Positions 23,033-31,523 of a DNA stretch of 39,025 nucleotides are shown piece by piece (the first letter of the stretch is position 1; each line of letters begins with the position of its first letter). The stretch is from NCBI RefSeq assembly GCF_002584535.1, contig NZ_NUOT01000030.1, positions 1 to 39,025 of the forward strand, read 5' to 3'. Under the pieces are notes generated by a model. That model saw only the letters and a list, made by a program, of their open reading frames with translations. It did no database searches and was not told the origin of the DNA. The stretch is from Bacillus cereus. GTDB lineage: Bacteria; Bacillota; Bacilli; Bacillales; Bacillaceae_G. A program made the position numbers and the translations under genes.

Positions 23033-24220
23033 TTATCTCACCTTTTTTCGAGTAAGAATTTTCTTGATTACTTGCATCCCTCTAGCATTCATATCTACAG
23101 CATATTTTTCTGGAATCCACAATAAGTACATACCAACTTGCTCACAGTACTCTAATAATTGGTTATATAATTCATCTTTAAAAGTAACACTTCCCCCACC
23201 GTATACACATAAAATTTCAGCTTCACTAGCTGTATTACTTACATATTTTTCACTTGTATCTTCTAAGATAAGCTCAGCTTGTTCTACTTTTGTGATATTA
23301 AAATACCCAGTTGCTTCCTCATGATATTTATGATCTGAGTCTTGAAGGATTTGTGAAAATTGTTGACGTTTAATATTTGTTCCACGTTCTTGGTTTAATA
23401 GCTTAACAGCTTCTTCTGTAGCATGCCCAACTCCACGTCTTTCTCCACTACAAGCATCAATTACTGGATTTACGCCAACTGTGTATATATACTCAGTTGT
23501 TCCATCTCCAATGTCACTATGTAAGATCTTTTTGTTCTTAAAGAATCCCTTTTTTACTGTTTCTACTTCAAGTTTGTCTTTATATAGTTTAATAAAATCA
23601 CTAAACATATCTTCTTCGCCTTCAAGGATTGCATATAAAGGAGGAACACCTTCTTGGGTAATGTTTGCGCTGTTAAATGTTAAGCTGACTGTTACTTGTT
23701 CTTCCCCTACATAAACAACTACAACATGATTTGAATTAGTAAAACGTTGCTCTAGATGCTTAGCATTTACAGGTGTCCATTGGCTTGCTGGAATAGCTGA
23801 AATAAGATCAACAGTCACGTTAATTGATTGTGGCAGTTGTTCCGTTCTTTCCCACTCAATCTGAACTGATTTATTTGCAATAAGTCCTAGCAAATTAATT
23901 AACGGCAAATCATCGTTATATTTTTGGCCTACTTTAATGTTCATGTTTTTGGGGTTCTTCCCTGTTAGCATCGCTCGATTACCAATAAAGTACATCCCAG
24001 ATCTTCTAATCGATTTACTAGCAATATTTACAAACATATTATCTACTAGATTAAGCACATTTTTTTGAGTGTTTGTTTCTGTTACATTTGGCATTGAGTA
24101 AACGCTTTGATATACGTTTTTCATTTTTATGTATTCACCATTAATGTAACCTTTAAAAGAATCGTTCCCAATATCGCCTTCAATATCTATATGAAGAGTT
24201 TTCCCTTTTAAATCTTTCAT
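23033..24220 (-). CDS. parM: ParM-type actin-like plasmid segregation ATPase
   Basis: 395 aa. Polymerises to push or pull plasmid copies apart. Actin-fold landmarks: HIDIEGDIGNDSF (phosphate 1) near residue 10, DIGDGTTEYIYTV (phosphate 2) near 240, and ILCVYGGGSVTF (adenosine loop) near 335. The phosphate 1 loop is unusual (DIEGDIGN rather than D-x-G), which may mark a divergent ParM subgroup. RBS AGAGGTGATG. First gene of the leftward parMR operon; candidate parC is upstream at 24432. Actin-like plasmid proteins have been described from B. thuringiensis plasmids such as pBMB67; I could not compare sequences. Confidence 0.85.
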   Translation of the reverse strand: MKDLKGKTLHIDIEGDIGNDSFKGYINGEYIKMKNVYQSVYSMPNVTETNTQKNVLNLVDNMFVNIASKSIRRSGMYFIGNRAMLTGKNPKNMNIKVGQKYNDDLPLINLLGLIANKSVQIEWERTEQLPQSINVTVDLISAIPASQWTPVNAKHLEQRFTNSNHVVVVYVGEEQVTVSLTFNSANITQEGVPPLYAILEGEEDMFSDFIKLYKDKLEVETVKKGFFKNKKILHSDIGDGTTEYIYTVGVNPVIDACSGERRGVGHATEEAVKLLNQERGTNIKRQQFSQILQDSDHKYHEEATGYFNITKVEQAELILEDTSEKYVSNTASEAEILCVYGGGSVTFKDELYNQLLEYCEQVGMYLLWIPEKYAVDMNARGMQVIKKILTRKKVR

Positions 24221-24431
24221 TATACATCACCTCTATAATATTTATTTTTTATTTATATTTAATAACTATATTATAGCTTAAAATTAGAGCGAAAACAAGG
24301 TATTGAAAGGAATGAACCTAAGTTGAATATAAATCAGAAATATTATAGATATATAATAGATATATATATAATTGATTCATTCTATGTTATAGGTTGATTG
24401 ATTAGGGTTGAATTATAAGGTTATAAAATAT

Positions 24432-24475
24432 AAATATCTAATAAATATCCAATAAATATCTAATAAATATTTATT
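24432..24475. repeat. parC: Four phased 11-bp repeats, candidate parC centromere
   Basis: AAATATCTAAT, AAATATCCAAT, AAATATCTAAT, AAATATTTATT follow each other without gaps. An 11-bp period puts each unit on the same face of the helix, as in parC of plasmid R1. It lies about 210 bases upstream of parM, the expected place for the ParR site and parMR promoter. Confidence 0.6.
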
Positions 24476-26530
24476 GAAATTGATTTCAGTATGTTTTTTG
24501 GATTAATTGTTTGTTTAGTTAATTGTATGGTTTGTAAGGCACTTATATAAGCCTTGGAGAAGTTTTCTATATGTGTTGAATGGATTCCTTTAAGATATTT
24601 TTAGGAATTAAAGTTAGAATAAAAACTTTAATTCGTAATCTTCTTTAAGAGAAGTTGAAGTTTTCGAGGATATATTTAAATCCGCTAAGAGACAAATGTT
24701 ATCGAAGTGTTAATTTGGTGTTGAATATTACATGAACGCTATACGTTATCATGGCGTTTATTCCTTTAATAACAACATTTATAAGGTTTTTGAGAGGTTA
24801 TTCATTAAAAAGAATACGAATGATTCACGTGGTGTATATTTCGATTGAAATACTCACCACCTAACATCCTCCTGGACTGTTTGAAGTGTGAGAGTTCTAA
24901 TTTAGTGGGTTATTTTTATAGTTACTTTACTACAGTTAAAAGATAAATAGCTTTGTTTCTAAGATTTGGTCTTGCGTTAAAATCTCTATTGTAAAATGTG
25001 TTACAAGAAGCTTAGATTTTTAACGTCTGTATTTTGGTAACCACAACTTATTTTACATATTAATTTGTGTGATGAGCTTTGTAGATTAAGAATTATAAGT
25101 TGGTTCTTTGTGGTGTAATTCTATAGAGCAAGTAAAATATTAAATAGATTAATTTAGAATGTGTTGCTTTCTTTAATTCATGTATATAATGGGAGTTCGC
25201 AGTTTACATAATAATATTCAGAAGGACTCTTTAGGTCTAAAGTACTAACTGATAGACCGCTTAAGCAATAGTGTTCAAAAAGTAAAAATGAAAGCATTAA
25301 TTAGAGGAGAACTTTGTATATGATCCAACTCAATTATCTAAGCTGAAATTCACTTTTTAGCAAATAAAGTAGTTAGTCGGATTTGAAAGTTTAATATTTT
25401 CAAGAGAATTTGATGTTTTAGAGAATGTATCTAAATCTCTTATAATATAAACGTTATCAAAGTGTTATTTTAGTGTTTAAAATCACGTAAACGCTATCCG
25501 TTTTTGTAGCGATTACCCTTTTATATCAACGTTTATGAGTTTTTGAGAGGTCATATACTAAGATCGTTTATAGGGAATGATAAAAGATATGGTGATAACG
25601 CTGGAAGTTGACGATCAAGAACGCTTTGTTTGTGAAATTTAGGGGCAGGTTATTTTAACTTTGTAGTTTCATTTAAAATAAGCAATTATTCTGTATTTGT
25701 AATAAAGAAGTATAATTTAAGTACTCAATATATAATTTCATTACAACAAGATTAAAAAGAATATAGGATGAGCGCTTATAAAGCGTTAAATTAACACTTT
25801 ATAAAAATGCGAACGCCATGCGTTCATAAACCGTTAAACTCATTGCTGTAAGGTGTTAAGGCATCCTTACTTTAGTTCTATAATATGAAGTTATTGAAAA
25901 GTTAGGGAATTACAGAACTTAACCAAGCTTCCCCAAAAATCGATAAAAAATATTTTGCTAACTTTTGAAAAATATGATCAAGACATTGATATTAATACTG
26001 AGGATCTTTGAGATTCATAGGCAAGGCTAAAGAAATATATAACTGTTGTCACAATGGAATGGCCTTAAAGCGCAATAATATTGAAAGCAATACTCTAAAT
26101 TTTATACAAGATCAAATTTAAACTTGAATTGAGGAATAACTATATAGAATTTAAGTATATGCACACTGAAATTCATCATGAACGCTAGGCGTTTATGGTG
26201 CGTTCTCCCTTTTAATATCAAGGATTAAGATGACTTGGATTTGTTTAAATTAAGAAAAGTGATTGGGATCAGGTTGAGGAAATGACAGAAATTCTTGGGG
26301 TTTTGTTAATTAATAATATAATAATTTAAATCAAGTTAGCTTCTCTTCATTATACTTAGACGGTATGTATGAAACTTAGTAAAAAGTATATGAACTTTTG
26401 ATGAGTGTTAGTTTGATGTATATTATTAAATATATGTTTTAATTTCGAAGTTAAATAGGTATTAAAAACAGACAGAAGAGGAACTCCGTTTAAAAATGTA
26501 TATTTAGCATTGTGAAGATGAGTTAAAAAA
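24476..26530. other. 2-kb gene-free region with direct repeats and GAACGC palindromes
   Basis: No frame longer than shadows. A segment of about 100 bp at 24698-24801 recurs at 25453-25553 in the same orientation (GTTATC.AAGTGTTA at the start, TTTTTGAGAGGT.AT at the end). GAACGC/GCGTT palindromes are at 24734-24759, 25489-25513, 25811-25825 and 26180-26205, most followed by CCCTTTTAATATCAA-like sequence. Strongly AT-rich. It could be a large regulatory or centromere-like region, or old decayed DNA. Confidence 0.5.
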
Positions 26531-26533
26531 ATA

Positions 26534-26559
26534 AAAAAAGCGGTAATTACCGCTTTTTT
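26534..26559. terminator. Terminator after the MerR/DUF3967 gene
   Basis: AAAAAAGCGGTAATTACCGC followed by TTTTTT: a perfect palindromic stem about 40 bases after the leftward gene's stop. Confidence 0.85.
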
Positions 26560-26599
26560 ATAAATTAGAAATGTATTTGATAGAAACTGCATCGTCCAA

Positions 26600-27154
26600 T
26601 TAGTTTCGATTAAATAAACGTTGAATGAACGTTTTTTTACTGTTATCTTGTTGTTCTTGACGATCCTCATTTAACAATTGAATAGCTTTATCCAGTTTTT
26701 CCTGTAGTAACTGAATTTGTGAATCCTTTTCTTCCTTTTCTGAGCGTTCTTGTAATAATAAATTAATAATATCTTGGTTTTGTTGTACGATTTTTTCTTG
26801 TTGGTTAAACATATAGGAAAACTTATCTTGGATTAATGAAATATCTGTTTGTGAACGTTTCTGAAGTGTTACTTCAGTTTCCTTTTCTTCCTGAACGCTA
26901 TCCGTTTTCGGGACGTTTTCTTCGTTTGTCTCCATGCTTCGTGTAGCGGCCTCTTCTAATTTCCAGTTTTGATTTAGGTATTCCTTCATTTGTTTTAAAA
27001 TATCTATATCATTTTCATAATAAATTCGTTGGTTACGTTCATTTCTTTCAAATATATACTCCATTTTTTCTAGTTCAATTGACCATCTGCGAAGTGTATT
27101 AGTGTTTATATCCAGTTGCTTTGCTACTTCTTGTGCAAAATATCCATATTCCAA
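26600..27154 (-). CDS. MerR-like HTH protein with coiled coil (DUF3967-type)
   Basis: 184 aa from TTG 27154, RBS GGAGGTG six bases away. Residues 1-65 form a MerR-type winged helix (FAQEVAKQLDINTNTLRRWS, then RIYYENDIDIL). Residues 105-165 are a long charged coiled coil (EEKDSQIQLLQEKLDKAIQL). The end, KKTFIQRLFNRN, is a short basic amphipathic helix as in DUF3967 proteins of B. cereus plasmids and could bind membrane or a partner. The plan resembles TubY, the third protein of tubulin-type partition loci, and RacA. It lies among the GAACGC palindromes, one of which falls inside the gene (26893-26916), so these may be its sites. Confidence 0.7.
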   Translation of the reverse strand: MEYGYFAQEVAKQLDINTNTLRRWSIELEKMEYIFERNERNQRIYYENDIDILKQMKEYLNQNWKLEEAATRSMETNEENVPKTDSVQEEKETEVTLQKRSQTDISLIQDKFSYMFNQQEKIVQQNQDIINLLLQERSEKEEKDSQIQLLQEKLDKAIQLLNEDRQEQQDNSKKTFIQRLFNRN

Positions 27155-28263
27155 ACTTCACACCTCCAATATTTGTGTGCTAGATATTCTTTCTTTATTA
27201 GAAGGATCATTCCTCTAATAATAAAAATTTTTATTGGGCCACTAGGTAAAGAGGCTTCGCTACCTTTAAAATGTTTCCTGTGCAAATACTTGTGTACTAG
27301 ATTAGTCTATGTATCTAGTATTAATGTTAATTAAATTATAAAGACTCCCCGTTTTGATAACGTTCACCTTTGGAAGTGGAAAATATTTATTAGACAATAC
27401 AATAATTAAAGAATGACTTGAAATTTTATTATTAAAAGTTTGTTTCCAATATAAGAATTTTACTAGATATATGTGCAAGAATCAAAGCTTTCATTAATAG
27501 AATTAGTATCTAGTTAATATTCTTTTAATCTAAAATATATAGAAAGTTAATGAGGGGTATTGAACGCTATGCGTTTAAATAGCGTTTTACTAGTAAATAA
27601 TAATACTCAATTTAAAATAGGGATACTTCTAATAAAATTTTTGGCTCTTAAAATAAATTATAGGGTATTGTAAAATTTTACAAAGTATTAGAGGTATTTA
27701 ATCTTAAAGAGAAATAATGTTACAAAGCTCTATTTAATAGTTTACGTTTTTTAGTATGGCCCATCTTTTTAGAATGCATTCAATAGCTCGTGATATTCTT
27801 ATAATACTATATAGAAGTGGGGAGAAGGGGAAGTATCCCCATGGATTCAATTTGAAATAAATAGAATTTTATCAGATTTTAGGGAAGCCAATAACAGGCA
27901 TCTACAAAACTATTTATATATTTTGTAAGTTGAATCGGATTTCCTAAAATTAGACAAAATAGAAAGCATTTCAGAATGCTATATTAAATAAATCTTGTTT
28001 TAAAAAGTAAAACCAATAAAAACATTAAAATAAATTATGATGCATTTAAACTTACTCTGGCAAGCTATTTAGGATTTTCTCTTAGTAAATTTCAAATTTA
28101 ATTTGATAGTCAATGATGAATTAGCAGTAAGTAGATTAAGGCTAATTGTATACGTAAATCGCCCAGAACTTCATAGAAAGGTTCCATAATATGATTTGTA
28201 TTTTGAAGTTTCATGTGTCGGAAAATAAAAAGTTTATGAGCGATTATAAGAGGATATGACAAA
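27155..28263. other. Gene-free AT-rich region between DUF3967 and wHTH genes
   Basis: Holds the 5' region of the MerR-like gene, one more palindrome (GAACGCTATGCGTTT and AGCGTT, 27562-27588), and a small GGGGAAGTATCCCC hairpin near 27827. Near 27370 TTCACCTTTGG and AAGTGGAAAATATT occur, words also present in the XRE control region at 31968-31991. No coding frame supported. Confidence 0.35.
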
Positions 28264-28301
28264 TAGCCTTGCTATGTTTGATTTTTTTAAGCAAGGCTAC
28301 A
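28264..28301 (-). terminator. Hairpin after the wHTH gene
   Basis: TAGCCTTGCT pairs with AGCAAGGCTA, about 20-60 bases after the leftward stop at 28323. In the leftward sense it is followed only by a short T-run (TTTG), so termination may be partial. Confidence 0.5.
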
Positions 28302-28322
28302 TGCTAATATGGTTTTTTAAAT

Positions 28323-29291
28323 TTAATTACTTTCTTCTAAAAAATTATAGAAAACAAATTCTCTTTTTTTATTTGTACCATGTAGGGATTTCTTTTTTAA
28401 TGCGTTCTGATTTCTTCTTTCCCAGTTTTGTTTAGACTTTTGCCCAAACATTTTTATAAAATGTGCAGGATTGCTATTTTGAGCTTTATTGTATTGAAAC
28501 CATTTTACACATTCTTCAAAATCCCATCTAGCATAGCGATCGATATAAGGTGGCATCCTTAAAGCAATTGTGTATGCATCTTTTTCACTAAGGTGATTTA
28601 ACTCTTGACTTAAAATGTAGTAATAAGCCTTTTTCTGATCCTCACTAAGATAGTCGTCTAAATCTTGTAATCTGTTAGTCTTTTCTTTTAATTTACAATC
28701 TGTATTTGATTTTTCTTGTTTGTTTACACTGAAAATATCTACAGAATTAGACGAGACTTGTATATCATTTTTTATATCTTCGTGATTGGCTACAAAATTT
28801 TTCTTAAAGAGTTTCTCACTCAGAAATTTAGTGAAAGTAGAGCATACATCAATTGCTACAGCCCATTTCACCTTGAAATATTCAATGATTTTTAAGTAAT
28901 TGTTATGTAGAGTTAAAATGTAAATTGAAGGGGCAATTTTACCATGTCTTCGTACTTTGACTTGTTGGCACACTCCCAGGTCTTGTAACCAATTAAAAAC
29001 GTAGTTAATAATTGGCTTTGAAATACCTGTTTTTTTGCTGATATGCTCTTGTTTTACTTGAGAATATCCTTCTTGTACCAAGTATGATAAAACTGTTTCT
29101 AAAGCTTCAAATTTTCGTGGTGTAAGGTAATCTTTTGTAGTAACACCTTCACATTCTAGGACAATATTATCAATATAAGTAGTAACTTTCTTGATTGCTT
29201 GATTAATAGCCCCAGGTGTTTTGGATAAGTGTTTGATTCGGGGACTTAATTCGGCCTTTGCTCGACTGAGCAAAAAGTTTTGAAGTAACAC
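28323..29291 (-). CDS. Winged-helix protein, possible replication-type regulator
   Basis: 322 aa. Residues 50-110 form a wHTH (PRKFEALETVLSYLVQEGYS, then ISKKTGISKPIINYVFNWLQ), followed by a wing-like QVKVRRHGKIAPSIYIL. The C-terminal part (DAYTIALRMPPYIDRYARWD) recalls the ends of DnaD/RepA-like plasmid proteins. GTG 29291 is chosen because AGGAGG lies seven bases upstream (29304-29299); an ATG further out at 29360 would add a hydrophobic leader without RBS. A divergent small RNA starts about 40 bases upstream of its promoter. Function not assigned; replication or copy control is possible. Confidence 0.55.
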   Translation of the reverse strand: MLLQNFLLSRAKAELSPRIKHLSKTPGAINQAIKKVTTYIDNIVLECEGVTTKDYLTPRKFEALETVLSYLVQEGYSQVKQEHISKKTGISKPIINYVFNWLQDLGVCQQVKVRRHGKIAPSIYILTLHNNYLKIIEYFKVKWAVAIDVCSTFTKFLSEKLFKKNFVANHEDIKNDIQVSSNSVDIFSVNKQEKSNTDCKLKEKTNRLQDLDDYLSEDQKKAYYYILSQELNHLSEKDAYTIALRMPPYIDRYARWDFEECVKWFQYNKAQNSNPAHFIKMFGQKSKQNWERRNQNALKKKSLHGTNKKREFVFYNFLEESN

Positions 29292-29360
29292 AAAAAAACC
29301 TCCTATTTTCCCACTAAACACACACAGAAAAAACATGAAAAAATAGAGGTTCTTATTCAC

Positions 29361-29384
29361 ATTATATGCACCTTATGGTATAAT
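29361..29384. promoter_or_regulatory. Divergent promoter pair
   Basis: TATAAT on the plus strand at 29379-29384 (TTATGGTATAAT) drives the candidate small RNA; TATAAT on the minus strand at 29366-29361 drives the wHTH gene. The -10 boxes are 12 bp apart, so the two polymerases cannot sit at the same time and expression should be mutually exclusive. Confidence 0.55.
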
Positions 29385-29390
29385 TCTAAC

Positions 29391-29506
29391 TATAAGTGAA
29401 CATTTAAAAATGTGAAATAAGACCCATACTATTCTTGGAGTTTTAAATTGGTATCTAGTTTGGCGACAGGAACCAATCTAAAACTGAGTGTAGTGGGTTT
29501 TTTTTG
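29391..29506 (+). ncRNA. Candidate structured small RNA
   Basis: About 115 nt from the TATAAT at 29379 to a T-run at 29498-29505. Two nested stems: outer ACCCATACT (29422) with AGTGTAGTGGGT (to 29498), which with the T-run forms a terminator; inner AGTTTTAAATTGGT (29439-29452) with ACCAATCTAAAACT (29472-29485), 13 of 14 paired. The apical loop is ATCTAGTTTGGCGACAGGA. No coding frame. It could be a copy-control or antisense-type RNA, or an aptamer-like leader. Confidence 0.55.
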
Positions 29507-29990
29507 TTTATATATCTTTTAAAATCATTTCTCTCTAAAAAATACAATCTTTCTTTTTATATTATATTGTTATCAATATAATATCAATCCCCTTAGGTAG
29601 GTTTTGTTATCCCCTGTGTGAAAATCCATGCTAATTCTTTATTAAAATATGGTTCGTAGGAAGTGATTTTTTTGGTTAAAAATAACTGAATTTTCAGTAA
29701 TATAATTAGAAACATTTTTAAGATAGGTGGTGTATACATAACTATAAGGGCTTCATGTTAAAATAATTCTAATTATATAATTTATGAGGAAGCGATATTA
29801 AGTTTAAACATAATGACAAGACAAATCTTCGTTACTTTGACTGTATATTGATATCAAAGTGTCGATTGCCCAATTACAATAGCAATTTATTAGCTTACAA
29901 GAATATGTCAGAGTGTTATACCATAATTAAGAACTTTTTTCTGTAATTAATATTGGATAATGTATCTTGTGCTTGGAAGGGGGAATTACA
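29507..29990. other. Intergenic region upstream of aimR-like gene
   Basis: No gene. Contains a GATAAT box (29956-29961) about 30 bases before the TTG start and several short repeats (TGATATCAA near 29850, AATATCAA near 29580). Likely the place for promoter and operator of the arbitrium-type operon; no clear AimR site could be recognised. Confidence 0.3.
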
Positions 29991-31133
29991 TTGGAGAATT
30001 TAATGAAAAAATTGTTGAAGCTTAAAGTGGACAAGAAAATAAGTAGTAGGAAACTTGCAAAGGAAATTGGCAGCAGTAAAACTACGATTGATAACGGGCT
30101 TCAATGTAAAACAGATGAGTTTAAATTTGAAGTATTCTTAAAGCTAATTCAGTCCATTTGCGATAGTCCTGAAGAGAAAAGACAAATGATTCATGAATAT
30201 ATTCTTCTATGTAAAACTCCATTAAATGTACGGAAGGCATTATGCTATTGCCAAGCAATGGGTGAATACGATTTAATAAAAAAAATTATAGAAGAACATG
30301 CTGAGACAAAGGGATTAAAGAAGTATTTAGCTGTTTATAAGATTCAAAATAAGAGAAATCAAAATATTGCAAGAGGACAACAACTTCTTGATGAAATTTA
30401 TGCAAAAGATTTTTCATCAGATACCGATTGTCAAGCGGCCTTGAATATTTTGTATATGGAAGCCATGTATGATAAGCAAAATTACAATGCTATTATTCCA
30501 CATGCTGATCGTATGGAAGCTAACTTAAAAGAGATAAAACAGGACTATATTAAGCAGTGTTTACAAATGAAATATAAAGAACGGTTAGCTTATATATACT
30601 TAATGAGAAATGATCTAGAAAGGTGTCGGAATACATGTTATGAAATTTTAGATTCTGAGATGGATATTTCTATAATTAAGGCCACAGCCTGGTGTTGCTT
30701 AGGGGAAAGTTTTATATTTGAATGCCCGTATACAGCTGAAAAGTACATTAAAAGGGCGATTTCTTTATGTGAAAATATAGAAGTCCCACAAAAAACACAA
30801 AAATATCTTGCCTTTCATACTACGCTAGCACACTTGTATATAGAAAACGGTATAAATCTAGATAAAATTAGGTTTGATCTTATTCATACATCTGAAGAAG
30901 CATTTTATGAGTGTATGCATGGTGATTGGGAAAAAGGAATAAAATTATACGAGGGATTGAGGAAATATGGAAAGGAATTTACCGCTTTTCAGCAGTATTC
31001 GTTTTCTAAAGTAAATAATGATATAATAGGATTAAAGAAATCCTTGGAATATTTCGAATTAACAGGTAATATATTTTACTCGCAATATGTCAAGAATGAG
31101 CTATTAAAAGAAGAGGTGAAGTCAAGTGAATAA
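29991..31133 (+). CDS. aimR: AimR-type arbitrium peptide receptor and DNA-binding regulator
   Basis: 380 aa from TTG 29991 (RBS GAAGGGGG seven bases upstream), close to the 378-386 aa of phage AimR. N-terminal helix-turn-helix (ISSRKLAKEIGSSKTTIDNG) near residues 15-34, then helical TPR-like repeats (NIARGQQLLDEIYAKDF; KERLAYIYLMRNDLERCRN; AEKYIKRAISLCENIE). This is the plan of RRNPP receptors. The decisive point is the neighbour: a small secreted pre-peptide overlapping its stop codon, and no phosphatase or protease context. In SPbeta-group phages AimR activates aimX until bound by the mature peptide. Here the flanking genes are of plasmid type. Other RRNPP families (Rap, PlcR, NprR) differ in length or domains. 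Confidence 0.8.
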   Translation: MENLMKKLLKLKVDKKISSRKLAKEIGSSKTTIDNGLQCKTDEFKFEVFLKLIQSICDSPEEKRQMIHEYILLCKTPLNVRKALCYCQAMGEYDLIKKIIEEHAETKGLKKYLAVYKIQNKRNQNIARGQQLLDEIYAKDFSSDTDCQAALNILYMEAMYDKQNYNAIIPHADRMEANLKEIKQDYIKQCLQMKYKERLAYIYLMRNDLERCRNTCYEILDSEMDISIIKATAWCCLGESFIFECPYTAEKYIKRAISLCENIEVPQKTQKYLAFHTTLAHLYIENGINLDKIRFDLIHTSEEAFYECMHGDWEKGIKLYEGLRKYGKEFTAFQQYSFSKVNNDIIGLKKSLEYFELTGNIFYSQYVKNELLKEEVKSSE

Positions 31134-31272
31134 ATACTTTGTCGTTACGTTATATACTGTAATGATATTGACATCGTTTTTTCAATCAGAAACAGAAGAA
31201 TCACAACATGCAAAATCACTAGAGACAAATAAATATGTTATGAATATGAAGGTTGATCCCGGAGGCGGATGA
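31126..31272 (+). CDS. aimP: AimP-type signalling peptide precursor
   Basis: 48 aa from GTG 31126, which overlaps the end of aimR by 8 bases; RBS AAGAGGTGA. It has a signal peptide (NKYFVVTLYTVMILTSFF), a charged linker (QSETEESQHAKS), and the C-terminus MNMKVDPGGG. By analogy with phage AimP, the last six residues would be the exported and re-imported signal: VDPGGG. It differs from the XXXRGA form of SPbeta/phi3T peptides but has the glycine-rich end. A stop directly after the peptide and a terminator at 31286 fit the family. Confidence 0.75.
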   Translation: MNKYFVVTLYTVMILTSFFQSETEESQHAKSLETNKYVMNMKVDPGGG

Positions 31273-31285
31273 GCCGTTTAAATGA

Positions 31286-31316
31286 AAAAGACGCTACTAA
31301 CAAGTAGCGTCTTTCG
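31286..31316 (+). terminator. Terminator after aimP
   Basis: AAAGACGCTACT pairs with AGTAGCGTCTTT, 3-nt loop, T's following (CGTACTTTTT). It separates aimRP from the 35-aa ORF; read-through here would express that ORF. Confidence 0.75.
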
Positions 31317-31409
31317 TACTTTTTAAGAGTGGTTCACTATTTAATAACAGAAAAATTTCGTGCCAATTAAAAACATAAATAATTAAGTAAAATACGGGAG
31401 GAACACAAA

Positions 31410-31517
31410 ATGAATTTTAATCAAGAATGGTTTAATGAGATGATTGATAAGGACAAACAAATTTTAGAAACTTATCGTGAATTATTACTTTTAATTGAAA
31501 GTTTCCAAGAGCAATAG
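31410..31517 (+). CDS. 35-aa ORF in the aimX position
   Basis: MNFNQEWFNEMIDKDKQILE and onwards to SFQEQ. GGGAGG is nine bases before the ATG. Acidic, fully helical with leucine spacing (ILETYRELLLLIESF) that would suit a small protein-protein interaction peptide. It lies after the aimP terminator and ends six bases before the convergent repressor gene. Phages carry aimX, the AimR-controlled switch output, in this place; no sequence similarity is claimed. It could also be antisense-active RNA against the repressor transcript. Confidence 0.5.
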   Translation: MNFNQEWFNEMIDKDKQILETYRELLLLIESFQEQ

Positions 31518-31523
31518 CGTGTT

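Noticed and set aside
26356-26670. 104-aa minus-strand frame
   Set aside because: Runs across the terminator 26534-26559 and overlaps the DUF3967 gene in another frame; no RBS.
26600-27154. TubR/TubZ tubulin-type partition locus
   Set aside because: The MerR-coiled-coil protein resembles TubY in plan, but no TubZ-like GGGTGTG protein is in the window; partition here is actin-type.
29967-30002. Upstream start for the AimR-like protein at 29967
   Set aside because: GAAGGGGG lies downstream of it; TTG at 29991 has correct spacing and gives the family length.
29991-31272. Rap-Phr or PlcR-PapR pair
   Set aside because: Rap lacks a DNA-binding HTH; PlcR is about 285 aa with a different N-terminus; length, gene overlap and peptide position fit AimR-AimP better.
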